Shown: positions 1 to 9,421, counted from the first letter of the stretch. The stretch: 64,000 nt of DNA from Providencia rettgeri (GCF_013255915.1 NZ_CP053896.1:4278001-4342000), one strand, 5' to 3'. Notes: generated by a model not told the origin, from the letters alone. Numbers and translations are program-made.

Positions 1-1
1 A

Positions 2-181
2 GCTTACCAAAATGCAATGAAAGCGCAGCATGACTCTCGTGCAATCACGACCGAAATAGCGCCCTTAGACACTTTCTATTTTGCCGAAGATTACCACCAG
101 CAGTACTTATACAAAAACCCGAATGGATATTGCGGATTAGGAGGGATTGGTATCTGTTTACCACCTTCGTTAAACAAATAA
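2..181 (+). CDS. msrA: Peptide methionine sulfoxide reductase MsrA, C-terminal part
   Basis: The window opens inside this gene; 59 codons precede the TAA stop. The product reduces methionine-S-sulfoxide in proteins, using thioredoxin as reductant. The visible tail contains the family's C-terminal stretch with [12 protein letters not shown] and [12 protein letters not shown], which carries a recycling cysteine. The active-site GCFWG motif lies upstream of the window. Its neighbour ytfL is also its neighbour in E. coli, which supports the call. The gene is cut by the window edge, not broken. Confidence 0.93.
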   Translation, partial: AYQNAMKAQHDSRAITTEIAPLDTFYFAEDYHQQYLYKNPNGYCGLGGIGICLPPSLNK

Positions 182-217
182 ATCAATAACTTAATACAGT
201 GAGTTCATCTTCCCAAC

Positions 218-259
218 CATTCAAGTTGCTTTTCAATATGACTTAAAGCAGCTTGAATG
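218..259. repeat. Long intergenic hairpin between msrA and ytfL
   Basis: Two 15-base arms (218-232 and 245-259) are inverted copies of each other with a single G-U type mismatch, separated by a 12-base loop. No U-tract follows, so a simple intrinsic terminator for msrA is not well supported. The arms contain TTCAAGTTGC and GCAGCTTGAA, similar to the ends of a palindromic intergenic repeat I associate with enterobacterial genomes. It may be a short remnant of that kind of element. Confidence 0.45.
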
Positions 260-434
260 ATGATGAATATCTAGGCAGATAAATCACCTCAGTGCTATAC
301 TAATGCAACATATCAACAATTTGCGCATATTGCGCAACATATATTTGCATACTCAATATATTTAAATACACGAGACTATGCCTTCAGAGATTTTTGAATT
401 TTATGGATTCTTCCTTTGATTGGCTGGATAACTT

Positions 435-1802
435 ATGCTCAACAGTTTATTAATTGTTCTATTATTATGTGCAATTAGCGCATTCTTTTCTTTGTCAGAA
501 ATTTCTCTGGCAGCTTCCCGCCGCATTAAACTTAAACTTATGGCCGACGAAGGCAACATTAATGCGGCTCGCGTGCTTAAATTACAAGAAATGCCGGGAA
601 TGTTTTTTACCGTCGTTCAAATTGGTTTAAATGCCGTTGCTATCCTTGCCGGTATTGTGGGGGAATCTGCTTTTTCTCCAGCTTTGTACGATATCTTTAT
701 TCAATTTTTATCCCCAAGCTGGGCTCAACAAGTTTCATCAATCCTGTCATTCACCATTGTGACAAGCTTGTTTATTTTAGTGGCTGATTTAACGCCTAAA
801 CGCATCGGTATGGTAAAACCTGAAGCCATTGCGATTCGTATTGTGAATCCGATGCGCTTCTGCTTAGTGGTACTGAGCCCATTCGTCTGGTTTTTTAATG
901 GCCTTGCTAACCTGTTTTTTAAATTATTCAAATTACCTACATCACGCAATGAAGATATCACTTCTGATGATATTTTTGCGGTCGTTGAAGCGGGTGCTGT
1001 AGCAGGTGTGTTACGTAAACAAGAACACGAATTAATTGAGAACGTGTTTGAGCTGGAATCACGTACTGTACCATCAGCGATGACTCCGCGTGAAAGTATC
1101 ATTTATTTTGACAAAGACGAGTCAGAAGAAAGCATCAAACATAAAATTTCAACCCAGCCACATTCTAAGTTTCTAGTATGTGCAGGGGGTATTGACCATG
1201 TTATTGGTTATGTTGATTCGAAAGAATTACTTAACCGTGTACTCAATGGCCAGAGCTTAAGTTTAAAAGATGGTGTTCACATTAGAAATACGCTCATGAT
1301 CCCTGACACCCTCTCATTATCAGATACCTTAGAAGCATTTAAAACAAACGCCGTCGATTTTGCTGTGATTCTCAACGAATATGCATTAGTCATGGGTATC
1401 ATTACCATCAATGATGTAATGATCACTCTAATGGGGGACTTAATTGGTCCAGGGCAAGAAGAGCAAATCGTAGTACGTGATGAGAATTCTTGGTTAGTTG
1501 AAGGCGGAACGCCAATTGAAGATGTGATGCGCATTTTAGATATTGATGATTTCCCTGACTTTAGCAACTATGAAACCATCGCAGGGTTTATGATGTACCG
1601 GTTAAGAAGAATGCCGAAACGGACAGATTATGTGAAATATGCGGGCTATAAATTTGAAGTCGTCGATATTGATAATTACAAAATTGACCAATTACTCGTA
1701 ACTCGCCTGACAACAGCGCCATCACCTGTCGTTGTACAACCCGGAAAAAATACTATTGAAACGGCTGGCGCAAAACAACAAACAAAAGATACAGGACATT
1801 AA
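435..1802 (+). CDS. ytfL: YtfL-type CNNM/CorC-family membrane protein
   Basis: 455 residues. The N-terminal DUF21 (CNNM) membrane domain spans roughly residues 1-190 with about four hydrophobic segments. A CBS pair follows (about 210-340, with TPRESIIYF at its start), then a C-terminal CorC/HlyC domain (about 360-440). E. coli YtfL (PaeA) is nearly colinear and is implicated in polyamine or cation homeostasis at the inner membrane. 'Hemolysin' annotations of such proteins are historical. The ATG is the family start, although its Shine-Dalgarno is weak. It lies between msrA and ytfK, as in E. coli. The last 25 residues are divergent. Confidence 0.92.
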   Translation: MLNSLLIVLLLCAISAFFSLSEISLAASRRIKLKLMADEGNINAARVLKLQEMPGMFFTVVQIGLNAVAILAGIVGESAFSPALYDIFIQFLSPSWAQQVSSILSFTIVTSLFILVADLTPKRIGMVKPEAIAIRIVNPMRFCLVVLSPFVWFFNGLANLFFKLFKLPTSRNEDITSDDIFAVVEAGAVAGVLRKQEHELIENVFELESRTVPSAMTPRESIIYFDKDESEESIKHKISTQPHSKFLVCAGGIDHVIGYVDSKELLNRVLNGQSLSLKDGVHIRNTLMIPDTLSLSDTLEAFKTNAVDFAVILNEYALVMGIITINDVMITLMGDLIGPGQEEQIVVRDENSWLVEGGTPIEDVMRILDIDDFPDFSNYETIAGFMMYRLRRMPKRTDYVKYAGYKFEVVDIDNYKIDQLLVTRLTTAPSPVVVQPGKNTIETAGAKQQTKDTGH

Positions 1803-1831
1803 TGCTTGATAGCGAAGCCGTTTCTTTCAAT

Positions 1832-1849
1832 GCGCCACCTATGTGGCGC
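1832..1849. terminator. GC-rich hairpin between convergent ytfL and ytfK
   Basis: A perfect 7-bp stem (GCGCCAC/GTGGCGC) with a 4-base loop lies between the two convergent stops. It has no U-run on either strand. It could end transcription of both genes, but the missing U-tract keeps confidence low. Confidence 0.4.
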
Positions 1850-1876
1850 GTTGTTAACCAAAAACTGCTGATTAAC

Positions 1877-2083
1877 CTACCCCAGTTCTGCCTGCAATAA
1901 TGAAACCTGTTTATTGACCTCACTCATCACATTGTAATGGCGCTTATCACTGATTTTAGGTGGTAGAATTTTCCCATAGTTAAACTCAAATGCCCCAAAA
2001 TCCTTAATATAGAGCCTGCCACGGAATAGCGTTTTGACGTAAAGAGCAATCTTAGATGGGTTATAACGGTTAAAAATTTTCAT
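1877..2083 (-). CDS. ytfK: YtfK, small stringent-response modulator (DUF1107)
   Basis: 68 residues, the usual family length, starting MKIFNRYNP and containing [16 protein letters not shown], nearly identical to E. coli YtfK. In E. coli it binds SpoT and tips it toward (p)ppGpp synthesis under phosphate or fatty-acid starvation. A strong GGGGAGG lies upstream of the ATG. It is convergent with ytfL and divergent from ytfJ, an arrangement close to E. coli. A PhoB-like direct repeat upstream was considered but its spacing is off by one base. Confidence 0.93.
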   Translation of the reverse strand: MKIFNRYNPSKIALYVKTLFRGRLYIKDFGAFEFNYGKILPPKISDKRHYNVMSEVNKQVSLLQAELG

Positions 2084-2373
2084 TAGAACTTTGCCTCCCC
2101 TTTGTTCTTACGATATTCAATAACTCATACCGTATAATAATCATAGACCAGAAATTTTTATTTTGGTTCTAAAATTGCAGTTTTATTCAATTTACTGACA
2201 TAACATGACACTGTAAATTAACTGTTAAAACCCCATAAACTTTGCTTTTATTCTAAATTTTAAAAAAATGTTAAATTACCTCTTGTAACTCATCCGATGA
2301 GCTATGCTATAAATAGTAGTCATCAGACAAACCACTAGGCTCACATGGCAAAATAATCAATCAAGGGGCTTTT

Positions 2374-2934
2374 ATGATAAAAAATTATTTACTTTTAATA
2401 TGCTTGCTTGGGGTATCTGCAGTAGCTTCTGCAGCAAATATTCAATTAAACCAATCTGTTCCTGCTGTTTCTGTCAGTGACAAGGGTGAGCTTGTCATGA
2501 ATAATGACGGGAAATTGGATTATCAACCGTGGAAAAGCCAACAGCTCGTTGGAAAGGTGCGTACTATCCAACACATTGCTGGCCGTTCTTCAGCAAAAGA
2601 ACTCAATGCCCCCTTAGTTGAGGCTATCAAGCAAGCCAAGTTCCCTCATGATAGCTATCAAACAACAACAATCATTAATACCGATGATGCAATTTTCGGT
2701 ACGGGTGTATTTGTGAAAAACAGCGTTGAAGATAGCAAAAAAGAGTTTCCATATTCACAATTTATTGTTGATAGCGAAGGTACAGTGAAGAACGCATGGG
2801 GCTTGAAACCAGAAAGTTCAGCAATTATCGTATTAGATAATCAAGGGAAAGTGTTGTTTTTCAAAGATGGTGAATTAAATACCCAAGAAATTCAAAAAGT
2901 CATTAGTTTGTTAGTCTCATCACTAAACCAATAA
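2374..2934 (+). CDS. ytfJ: YtfJ-family periplasmic protein
   Basis: 186 residues with a clear signal peptide (hydrophobic residues 5-18, cleavage after VASA). The mature part has a thioredoxin-like fold signature but no CXXC pair, so a redox role is doubtful. The family is conserved in enterobacteria and of unknown function. The ATG has an AAGGGG Shine-Dalgarno eight bases upstream. It stands alone, followed by its own terminator. Confidence 0.88.
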   Translation: MIKNYLLLICLLGVSAVASAANIQLNQSVPAVSVSDKGELVMNNDGKLDYQPWKSQQLVGKVRTIQHIAGRSSAKELNAPLVEAIKQAKFPHDSYQTTTIINTDDAIFGTGVFVKNSVEDSKKEFPYSQFIVDSEGTVKNAWGLKPESSAIIVLDNQGKVLFFKDGELNTQEIQKVISLLVSSLNQ

Positions 2935-2965
2935 CGTCTACCTTTTGCAGTTACTAAGTTAGTAT

Positions 2966-2990
2966 GTAGTGTGCGCAATTCGCACACTAC
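2966..2990 (+). terminator. Hairpin terminator after ytfJ
   Basis: A perfect 10-bp stem (GTAGTGTGCG and its complement) with loop CAATT begins 32 bases after the ytfJ stop and is followed by a weak U-rich stretch (AATTTCT). Confidence 0.65.
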
Positions 2991-3128
2991 AATTTCTCAC
3001 ACGCGACAGGTAGTTAGCCCTATCTCACTTGAGTTAAAAATAGTGAGTTATGCTAAAATGCCCTTACATTAAATATGCATAATTATGATTATTATTTTAA
3101 TAAACAATCATAATTAATGCGCTTATTA

Positions 3129-4493
3129 TCACGTTTTAGTTTCATTCCAATACACTTTGGCACAAAAGCCCCCATTAACGCCATGAGTAAAAATAACTTG
3201 TAAATGATGCAATTGCGCAATCCGTTTAACAATAGAGAGCCCTAAGCCACTCCCAGTTTTTTCTTGTCCCGGCGGACGATAGAAGCGCTCACCTAACCGC
3301 CGTAAAACTTCAGGTGTCACGCCATTACCATCATCTTGAATTTCAAGGTGATCAGCATACAAAATAATCTCCACTCGCCCCTCTATTTTTCCATAACGGA
3401 TTGCATTATTGAGCAAATTTCTCAGCAACGCATTGAGTAGTAATGGCTGACCTTGAAAATCAGGGGGGCTAGCAACTAAAGTATTTATTATCGTTGTTTG
3501 CTGCTCTTTAGCTTCCGGCTCTACATCTTTTATCGCCGCTTCAATTAACTCAGGCCAAGATACAACTGTAATATCATCAAGTTGCGTGGATGACTCTAAC
3601 CGAGACAACATCAGTAGTTGGTCAACAAGCCTTGTCGCCCTATCAATACCTTCCGATAAATTAGCCACTGCATGGTTACGGATATCTGCATTATTCCCTG
3701 CAATTTGCACCACTTCTGCCTGCACCCTTAATGCTGCAAGTGGGCTACGTAGTTCATGAGCCGCATCCGAGGTAAATTGTCGTTCACGAGCAAACATTTC
3801 ATTAATACGGCCAAACAGTACATTCATAGAGTCAATAATAGGTCTTACTTCACTGGGAATTCGCGTCACTTGTACTGGGGTTAGTTCATCAGGTTTTCGG
3901 TGATATAACTGGTTTGCTACGTCCTTCAATGGGCGTAAAGCTCGTGTCAACAGCCATAAAAATAGTAATAACATGATTGGCAAAGCAATCAACCAAGGCA
4001 TAAATTGTGCAACCATAATATCGGTTGCCATTTCTTGTCGGTATTCCCACTCTTGCCCTACTGCAATGATATATCGACCATCTTGAGATTTTAGCCACAC
4101 AAAACGCCAAGGGTCGTCACTTCCTTGGATCATCCCATCGCTAAACCCTTCTCGCTTAAATTGATAGACGATGTCTCTACCGTTATCACCGTCGTTTAAT
4201 ACCATTTCGCCGCCTGGTGTAAAAATAGCAAATGCCAGTGCATCGTCATCTTGATGGCCACGGTTCTTTCGCAATAGTTTTTTGGTTTTAGTCAGTGAAG
4301 GCTGGCTCAATTCAAAGCCTGATGGTAAAACAGATAACCGTTTAGCAAACGCCATTTGCTGGGTATCAAACAGCTCATTAATCGTTTTATAGCTTTGGTA
4401 CCACGCTAACGAACTGGCGATCCCCCATGTCAGTAAAGCTAACAAGAGCAGCATTAAAGTGAGTTTCAGCCTAAGACTAAATGTCTTCATCAT
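3129..4493 (-). CDS. qseC: Two-component sensor histidine kinase QseC
   Basis: 454 residues. There are two membrane segments (about 10-30 and 165-185) flanking a periplasmic sensor loop, then a HAMP region. The dimerisation box has the phosphorylated His at 246 in [14 protein letters not shown], followed by a HATPase domain with N box (LLNNAIRYG) and G boxes ([15 protein letters not shown]). In E. coli and Salmonella QseC responds to AI-3/catecholamines and phosphorylates QseB. The ATG overlaps the qseB stop as ATGA, showing translational coupling. A second ATG one codon later is possible. It could also be called a PmrB-like kinase, but the ygiW neighbour favours QseC. Confidence 0.92.
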   Translation of the reverse strand: MMKTFSLRLKLTLMLLLLALLTWGIASSLAWYQSYKTINELFDTQQMAFAKRLSVLPSGFELSQPSLTKTKKLLRKNRGHQDDDALAFAIFTPGGEMVLNDGDNGRDIVYQFKREGFSDGMIQGSDDPWRFVWLKSQDGRYIIAVGQEWEYRQEMATDIMVAQFMPWLIALPIMLLLFLWLLTRALRPLKDVANQLYHRKPDELTPVQVTRIPSEVRPIIDSMNVLFGRINEMFARERQFTSDAAHELRSPLAALRVQAEVVQIAGNNADIRNHAVANLSEGIDRATRLVDQLLMLSRLESSTQLDDITVVSWPELIEAAIKDVEPEAKEQQTTIINTLVASPPDFQGQPLLLNALLRNLLNNAIRYGKIEGRVEIILYADHLEIQDDGNGVTPEVLRRLGERFYRPPGQEKTGSGLGLSIVKRIAQLHHLQVIFTHGVNGGFCAKVYWNETKT

Positions 4494-5152
4494 TTATCAT
4501 CACCTAATCGATAACCAACACCATGAATGGTTCGAATAAACTTATTGCCTAATTTACGCCTTAAATGATGGATATGTACCTCAACCGAGTTACTAGAGAC
4601 CTCTTCATCCCAGTTATATAATTTCTCTTCAATTAAAGGGCGAGAAAAAACTTTATTTGGGTTATGCATAAATAAAGAAAGTAAAGCAAACTCTTTCCCT
4701 TTTAGTTGTACAGGTTCACCTTGCTGTGTCACCGTCATTGCAACTGGATCCATTTCGACATCACCATGCGTAAGTTTAGAAGATAATTGCCCACTTCGGC
4801 GGCGGATCAACGCTTGCAAACGCGCCATGACTTCCATTAAAGCGAATGGTTTACAAAGATAATCATCAGCCCCTTGTTGAAGTCCTTGAACACGCTGATC
4901 CAAAGCATCCCGTGCCGTCAAAATCAAGACTGGCTCATCACGCCCCTCCTTACGCCAATGCTTCAAAATATCCATTCCATCAATATTTGGTAACGAAAGA
5001 TCGAGTACAACAGCGTCATAAGGTGCATCAAATAAAGCGAGTTGCCCCTGTTTACCATCCATAAACCAATCAATGGTAAATCCTAATTGGGTTAAGCCCA
5101 CTTTTAAGCCATCACCAATTAACCGGTCATCTTCAATTAGTAGAATTCGCAT
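4490..5152 (-). CDS. qseB: Response regulator QseB (OmpR/PhoB family)
   Basis: 220 residues: a receiver domain with phospho-acceptor Asp51 ([12 protein letters not shown]) and the switch lysine in LCKPF, then a winged-helix DNA-binding domain ending [10 protein letters not shown]. First gene of the qseBC operon, divergent from ygiW. In E. coli QseB controls flagellar and virulence genes and its own locus. A tandem TTAAG array between qseB and ygiW fits its known binding-site type. Confidence 0.93.
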   Translation of the reverse strand: MRILLIEDDRLIGDGLKVGLTQLGFTIDWFMDGKQGQLALFDAPYDAVVLDLSLPNIDGMDILKHWRKEGRDEPVLILTARDALDQRVQGLQQGADDYLCKPFALMEVMARLQALIRRRSGQLSSKLTHGDVEMDPVAMTVTQQGEPVQLKGKEFALLSLFMHNPNKVFSRPLIEEKLYNWDEEVSSNSVEVHIHHLRRKLGNKFIRTIHGVGYRLGDDK

Positions 5153-5253
5153 AATCTACCCCCATATTAGAATATTATTATATTTATCCTATCAGCTATA
5201 ATATGACTAGCTATTATTGGCAAAATTAAAAATATAATTCGTTAGTTAAGTTT

Positions 5254-5270
5254 CTTAAGATCCTGTTAAG
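5254..5270 (+). promoter_or_regulatory. QseB/PmrA-type box in the qseB-ygiW intergenic region
   Basis: CTTAAG (5254-5259), five bases, then GTTAAG (5265-5270): a direct repeat with 11-bp period, the format recognised by QseB and PmrA. A further GTTAAG lies at 5245-5250 but with a 9-bp offset. The box is 59 bases before the ygiW ATG and 102 bases from the qseB ATG, so it could serve both genes. The match is seen directly; regulation is inferred. Confidence 0.7.
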
Positions 5271-5328
5271 ATTTACTTGGTTTAATACCCTCCATACAAA
5301 CAAGTTTACATCCAATTTGGAGATACCG

Positions 5329-5727
5329 ATGATGAAAAAATTACCTGTAATTGCTTTAGTTGCTGCACTCGCAAGTGCACCTGTTTTCGCTGCAAATGGC
5401 GGGTTTGACGGCCCTGGCGCTGCCACAAATACAACAGCTCAAACCGGTGGTTTCATCGGCCCAAATAGTGGGGAAATGACTGTCGCAAAAGCACTTGATA
5501 TGTCAGATGACAGCTGGGTTATTTTACGTGGGAATATCGTCAAACAACTTGACCATAAACATTATGAATTCACCGATGGTACTGGCACTATTAATTTAGA
5601 AATCAGCGAAAAGCGTTGGAACGGCATAAATGTAACACCAAAAGATAAAGTTGAAATTCGCGGTAAAATTGATAAAGACTGGAATTCAAGAGAAGTCGAA
5701 GTTAAACAAATCCAAATAATTAAATAA
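5329..5727 (+). CDS. ygiW: YgiW/VisP-type periplasmic BOF (OB-fold) protein
   Basis: 132 residues from the ATG preceded by GGAG at 5319-5322; the longer open frame adds four codons without ribosome-binding support. It has a signal peptide (MMKKLPVIALVAALASAPVF, cleavage near AFA-ANGG), then a bacterial OB-fold domain (DDSWVILRGNIVKQL, VEIRGKIDKDWN). Members bind small ligands or peptidoglycan in the periplasm and are linked to stress tolerance; Salmonella VisP is one. It is divergent from qseBC, whereas in E. coli it heads the same operon. Confidence 0.9.
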   Translation: MMKKLPVIALVAALASAPVFAANGGFDGPGAATNTTAQTGGFIGPNSGEMTVAKALDMSDDSWVILRGNIVKQLDHKHYEFTDGTGTINLEISEKRWNGINVTPKDKVEIRGKIDKDWNSREVEVKQIQIIK

Positions 5728-5742
5728 CCCGCAAGTTTACAA

Positions 5743-5768
5743 TGGGATCTGCTCTAAAGCAGGTCCCA
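5743..5768 (+). terminator. Hairpin terminator after ygiW
   Basis: An 11-bp stem (TGGGATCTGCT with AGCAGGTCCCA, one wobble pair), loop CTAA, 16 bases after the ygiW stop. The following bases are only weakly U-rich. Confidence 0.6.
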
Positions 5769-5840
5769 CTAAATCCTATTTCATACAGAAATTAACAGTG
5801 CTAAATTAACAAAATCATTTTTGGTTACTAAGGCTGCTTA

Positions 5841-6431
5841 ATGACTGTAAAACTCCCTAACATACGGAATATTCGTGAGAAACTGCTTTCAGATAATTGG
5901 TATATTTTAAAAAAATATACTTATGAGTTACAACGTCGAGATGGTAGTTGGCAACAACAAGAGCGCGAAGTCTATGATAGAGGCAATGGTGCCGTTATTT
6001 TGTTATATAACAAAATAAAAAATAGCATTATTTTAATTCGTCAATTTCGTATGCCTGTTTATGTTAATGGCTATTCTGATTTTCTGATCGAAGCCGCCGC
6101 TGGTTTACTAGAAAACGCCTCACCAGAAGCTCGTATTATTGCTGAAGCAGAAGAAGAAACGGGTTTTAAAGTCGATAAAATTCAAAAAGTTTTTGAAGCC
6201 TTTATGAGCCCTGGTTCAGTCACCGAAAAACTCCACTTTTACATTGCTGAATATAGCGATAATAATCGTCGTAACGCAGGTGGTGGGCTTGAAGAAGAAG
6301 GTGAAGATATTGAAGTTTTAGAGTGGCCCTTCTCTAAAGCCGTTGATGCGATAAGAACGGGAGAAATAGTTGATGGTAAAACCATTATGCTAATCCAATA
6401 TCTCGCCCTAAACTCTATTCTAAAAAGCTGA
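5841..6431 (+). CDS. nudK: NudK-type Nudix hydrolase (GDP-mannose pyrophosphatase family)
   Basis: 196 residues, colinear with E. coli NudK (191), including [16 protein letters not shown] and the late ANAGGG-like segment ([14 protein letters not shown]). The Nudix box is at residues 88-109 ([11 protein letters not shown]...EEETGF); the usual Arg/Lys before the first catalytic Glu is Ala here, while the EExG glutamates are kept. NudK cleaves GDP-mannose to GMP and mannose-1-phosphate. It is a single gene with its own terminator region and is out of its E. coli context. Substrate specificity is inferred from the family. Confidence 0.82.
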   Translation: MTVKLPNIRNIREKLLSDNWYILKKYTYELQRRDGSWQQQEREVYDRGNGAVILLYNKIKNSIILIRQFRMPVYVNGYSDFLIEAAAGLLENASPEARIIAEAEEETGFKVDKIQKVFEAFMSPGSVTEKLHFYIAEYSDNNRRNAGGGLEEEGEDIEVLEWPFSKAVDAIRTGEIVDGKTIMLIQYLALNSILKS

Positions 6432-6443
6432 TCCTATACTTAT

Positions 6444-6488
6444 AGCTCATAATGATAAAATAAGTCATCGTGAGCTCTCCTATTTTTT
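6444..6488 (+). terminator. Probable terminator after nudK in an AT-rich spacer
   Basis: AGCTCA (6444-6449) pairs with TGAGCT (6471-6476), with an inner TGA/TCA pair, and six T residues occur at 6483-6488. The rest of the 313-base spacer before the cupin gene (6432-6744) is very AT-rich. I see no gene, tRNA or long repeat in it. Confidence 0.45.
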
Positions 6489-6744
6489 ATCAGTCATTAA
6501 ACGAACGATAAAAATAAAACAAATCATAAAAAGACAATCAACTTTTATTATTTTGTTATTTAATTAAAAAATAAAATCATAAAGCCAAGATAAAACATAT
6601 TTAGCTTTGACCTATTCGCTAAAAAACTTTAAATTCAAATAATATTAATTTTATATATCATCATTTTAAGAGTCTTATTTTTGCATCCAATGAATATCAA
6701 ATAATTGTTATACATTACAGTCGGTGATTAAGGAGCTAAATAAA

Positions 6745-7134
6745 ATGATACGCTGCGTTCGTATGTGGACAGGAGAAGATGGAAATTCTCTATTTGAAGA
6801 GGGCACTCTTGAGCTCAATAATATAGCAGGAGGCGATAACCAAACCCCTACCATTGCAGTCAACGAGCTTACCTTTCGTGAAACAGTTTCTGGCGGCTCT
6901 TTTGATTGGCATCAAGACCCAGTTCCTCGCTATGTCATTACACTTTCAGGCACTTTAGAATTCGAAACCAAAGATGGTTCTAAATTTATCATCAATCCAG
7001 GTGATATTTTACTTGCGCAAGATAATACAGGAACAGGCCATAAATGGCGGCTTATTGGTGATGAGCCTTGGCGTCGTGCTTATGTTGTCTATCAAGAAGG
7101 CACCGATCTTTGCTTCACTCCAACAAAAAAATAG
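6745..7134 (+). CDS. Small single-domain cupin protein
   Basis: 129 residues from the ATG, nine bases after a perfect AAGGAG at 6730-6735; a GTG-started longer frame lies upstream of that site and is unlikely. The cupin barrel is visible with FDWHQDPVPRYVITLSG (motif 1) and PGDILLAQDNTGTGHKW (motif 2), so a metal ion could be bound by His residues. Its role is unknown. It ends eight bases before the mqo start, so the two are probably co-transcribed, which is an unusual partner for mqo. Confidence 0.82.
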   Translation: MIRCVRMWTGEDGNSLFEEGTLELNNIAGGDNQTPTIAVNELTFRETVSGGSFDWHQDPVPRYVITLSGTLEFETKDGSKFIINPGDILLAQDNTGTGHKWRLIGDEPWRRAYVVYQEGTDLCFTPTKK

Positions 7135-7142
7135 GGGGCATC

Positions 7143-8636
7143 ATGAGCAAACCCATTGCTGAGAATGTCGATATTGCTCTCATAGGTGCAGGGATCATGA
7201 GTGCAACGCTTGGTACATTTCTCAAAGAACTTGAACCTTCACTGACGATCGCCGTTTTTGAAAGGCTAAACGACTGTGCCCAAGAAAGTTCCCACCCGTG
7301 GAACAATGCGGGAACAGGGCATGCCGCTAACTGTGAGATGAACTATACACCACCAAATCCAGATGGTACGGTGGACATCAGTAAAGCCCTTGAAGTCAAT
7401 ACTGAATTCGATCTCTCTCGTCAGCTTTGGTCTTATCTGGTCACCAAAGGCAAAATTAAAGACCCACGTGACTTTATTCACCCATGCCCACACATGAGCT
7501 TTGTTTGGGGTGAAGACAATGTAAAATTCTTGAAACAACGCTACCAACAGATGTCTGCTCACCACTGTTACCACAACATGGAATACAGTGATGATCCAAA
7601 GCAGATCAACGAGTGGGCACCTCTGATCATGGAAGGTCGAGACCCTAAAGAAGCGATTGCGGTTACCCGTGTTAATACCGGTGCTGATGTCGATTACGGT
7701 GCGCTAACGCATTTATTAATCGCACAATTAAGCGAACAGCCCGGTTTTTCAATTCACTATAAACATGAAGTCATCGATGTTAAAAAAACCGCCGATGGCA
7801 GATGGAATATTGAAGTTAAAAACCTACTCACGCACGAGAAAACAATGACTTCCGCGAAGTTTGTGTTCGTTGGTGCAGGCGGTAGAGCAATCGAATTACT
7901 ACAGAAATCAGGGATCCCTGAAGGAAAAGGGTATGGTGGATTCCCTGTCAGTGGTATCTGGCTGCGTTGTGATAACGAAGAAATTGCCTCTCGCCACCAT
8001 GCAAAAGTCTATGGTAAAGCAGACAAAGGCTCACCACCAATGTCTGTTCCACACTTGGACACTCGTATTATTGGTGGTAAACGTTCTCTATTATTCGGGC
8101 CTTATGCCGGTTTTTCGAGTAAATTCCTTAAGCACGGCTCTTATTTAGACCTGTTTGAATCGGTTAAATTGAATAACATTGAACCAATGCTTGCGGTTGC
8201 GAAAGATAACTGGTCACTCGCAGAATACTTAGTGGGCCAAGTCCTGCAAACTTCTGCTCACCAATTTGCTATGCTGCAACAATTCTACCCAGAAGCACAG
8301 CATGAGGATTGGAAAGAGGTGGTTGCAGGGCAACGAGTACAAATTATTAAACCTGACCATGATAAAAAAGGGGTTTTAGAGTTTGGTACAGAACTGATTA
8401 CTAGTGCGGATAAATCATTTACTGTATTGATGGGAGCATCTCCGGGGGCCTCCACAGCGGCATTTATTGCGCTAAACGTATTAAAAACGTGTTTTGATGA
8501 GCAACTCAAAGCCGATGGATGGGAAACACGTTTAAAAGACATCATTCCAACCTATGGGATTGACTTAAAAACGGATGCAAAAGCCTGTTTAGATATTCGT
8601 ACAGCCACTGCCAAAGTGCTGCAACTAGATAATTAG
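7143..8636 (+). CDS. mqo: Malate:quinone oxidoreductase
   Basis: 497 residues from the ATG with AGGGGG just upstream, after removing 25 upstream codons that overlap the cupin gene. This membrane-associated FAD enzyme oxidises malate to oxaloacetate and passes electrons to quinone, as a TCA-cycle bypass of Mdh. The FAD motif GAGIMSATLG is near the N-terminus, and family blocks such as NNAGTGHAANCEMNYTP and LLFGPYAGFSSKFLK are present. The C-terminal GASPGAST loop is also typical. It ends in a strong bidirectional terminator shared with cysQ. Confidence 0.95.
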   Translation: MSKPIAENVDIALIGAGIMSATLGTFLKELEPSLTIAVFERLNDCAQESSHPWNNAGTGHAANCEMNYTPPNPDGTVDISKALEVNTEFDLSRQLWSYLVTKGKIKDPRDFIHPCPHMSFVWGEDNVKFLKQRYQQMSAHHCYHNMEYSDDPKQINEWAPLIMEGRDPKEAIAVTRVNTGADVDYGALTHLLIAQLSEQPGFSIHYKHEVIDVKKTADGRWNIEVKNLLTHEKTMTSAKFVFVGAGGRAIELLQKSGIPEGKGYGGFPVSGIWLRCDNEEIASRHHAKVYGKADKGSPPMSVPHLDTRIIGGKRSLLFGPYAGFSSKFLKHGSYLDLFESVKLNNIEPMLAVAKDNWSLAEYLVGQVLQTSAHQFAMLQQFYPEAQHEDWKEVVAGQRVQIIKPDHDKKGVLEFGTELITSADKSFTVLMGASPGASTAAFIALNVLKTCFDEQLKADGWETRLKDIIPTYGIDLKTDAKACLDIRTATAKVLQLDN

Positions 8637-8645
8637 TTATTAATT

Positions 8646-8670
8646 AGGTTGGGAAATCACTTCCCAACCT
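8646..8670. terminator. Terminator between convergent mqo and cysQ
   Basis: A perfect 10-bp stem (AGGTTGGGAA/TTCCCAACCT) with a five-base loop, followed by TTATT on the plus strand. It sits ten bases after mqo and ten bases beyond the cysQ stop, so it probably serves both. Confidence 0.8.
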
Positions 8671-8680
8671 TTATTGATGT

Positions 8681-9421
8681 TTAGAATAAAATCACCCGAA
8701 AACCTGGATTTAAGAAAGACTCTCGAGGTGTATAATCGAGCGTTTTTCCATGCCAATCAACGACTTTTGCCCCTGCACCAATGGCAACCGCATGTCCAGC
8801 TGCAGTGTCCCAAATATTTGTAGGCCCAAAACGTGGGTAAAGCTGTGCTTTTCCTTCCGCAACCAAACAAAATTTGAGTGAAGAACCAATTTCTACTGTC
8901 GTGTGTTCACCCATTTGTTTTAAATAATCCATTAATTCATTGTCTTGATGGGAACGGCTGATAACAATGACTGGTGGCTTGGCATCATTCACATGAATAA
9001 GTTGCTTATGGCCACCCTCCTCCTTCCATGCCTGATTACCTTCAGCGTAGTACAGCAGCCCTTTCGCTGGGGCATATACTACCCCCATCGTTGGTACACC
9101 GTTCTCGATAAGGGCAATGTTAACCGTAAAATCCCCATTACGATTAATAAATTCTTTCGTTCCATCCAATGGGTCAATCAACCAATAGCGTTGCCAATTC
9201 TGCCTGACTGGCCATTCAGGAGGATCTTCTTCAGACAGTTGGGGGATATCAGGAGCAATACGAGCAAGGCCCGCGGTAATCACATTGTGGGCGGCAATAT
9301 CAGCCTCTGTAACAGGCGAATTATCACTTTTGTGTTCAACCTGTAAAGGTTCTTGCGCATTATAAGTTTCCATAATCGCATAACCCGCTTCTTGAGCTAA
9401 TTCGCAAATTTGCTGTAGCAT
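8681..9421 (-). CDS. cysQ: 3'(2'),5'-bisphosphate nucleotidase CysQ
   Basis: 246 residues, the E. coli length, from the ATG at 9421 with AGAGAGG eight bases upstream; a GTG three codons earlier overlaps that site. CysQ hydrolyses PAP to AMP in sulfur assimilation. The inositol-monophosphatase metal site is intact: [15 protein letters not shown] at residues 83-91, and WDTAAGHA near the C-terminus. In E. coli it sits next to ytfJ; here qseBC, nudK, cupin and mqo lie between. Confidence 0.95.
   Translation of the reverse strand: MLQQICELAQEAGYAIMETYNAQEPLQVEHKSDNSPVTEADIAAHNVITAGLARIAPDIPQLSEEDPPEWPVRQNWQRYWLIDPLDGTKEFINRNGDFTVNIALIENGVPTMGVVYAPAKGLLYYAEGNQAWKEEGGHKQLIHVNDAKPPVIVISRSHQDNELMDYLKQMGEHTTVEIGSSLKFCLVAEGKAQLYPRFGPTNIWDTAAGHAVAIGAGAKVVDWHGKTLDYTPRESFLNPGFRVILF

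Noticed and set aside
2196-2210. PhoB-box-like direct repeat (TGACA twice) upstream of ytfK
   Set aside because: The half-sites are 10 bp apart instead of the required 11 and each has mismatches, although E. coli ytfK is PhoB-controlled.
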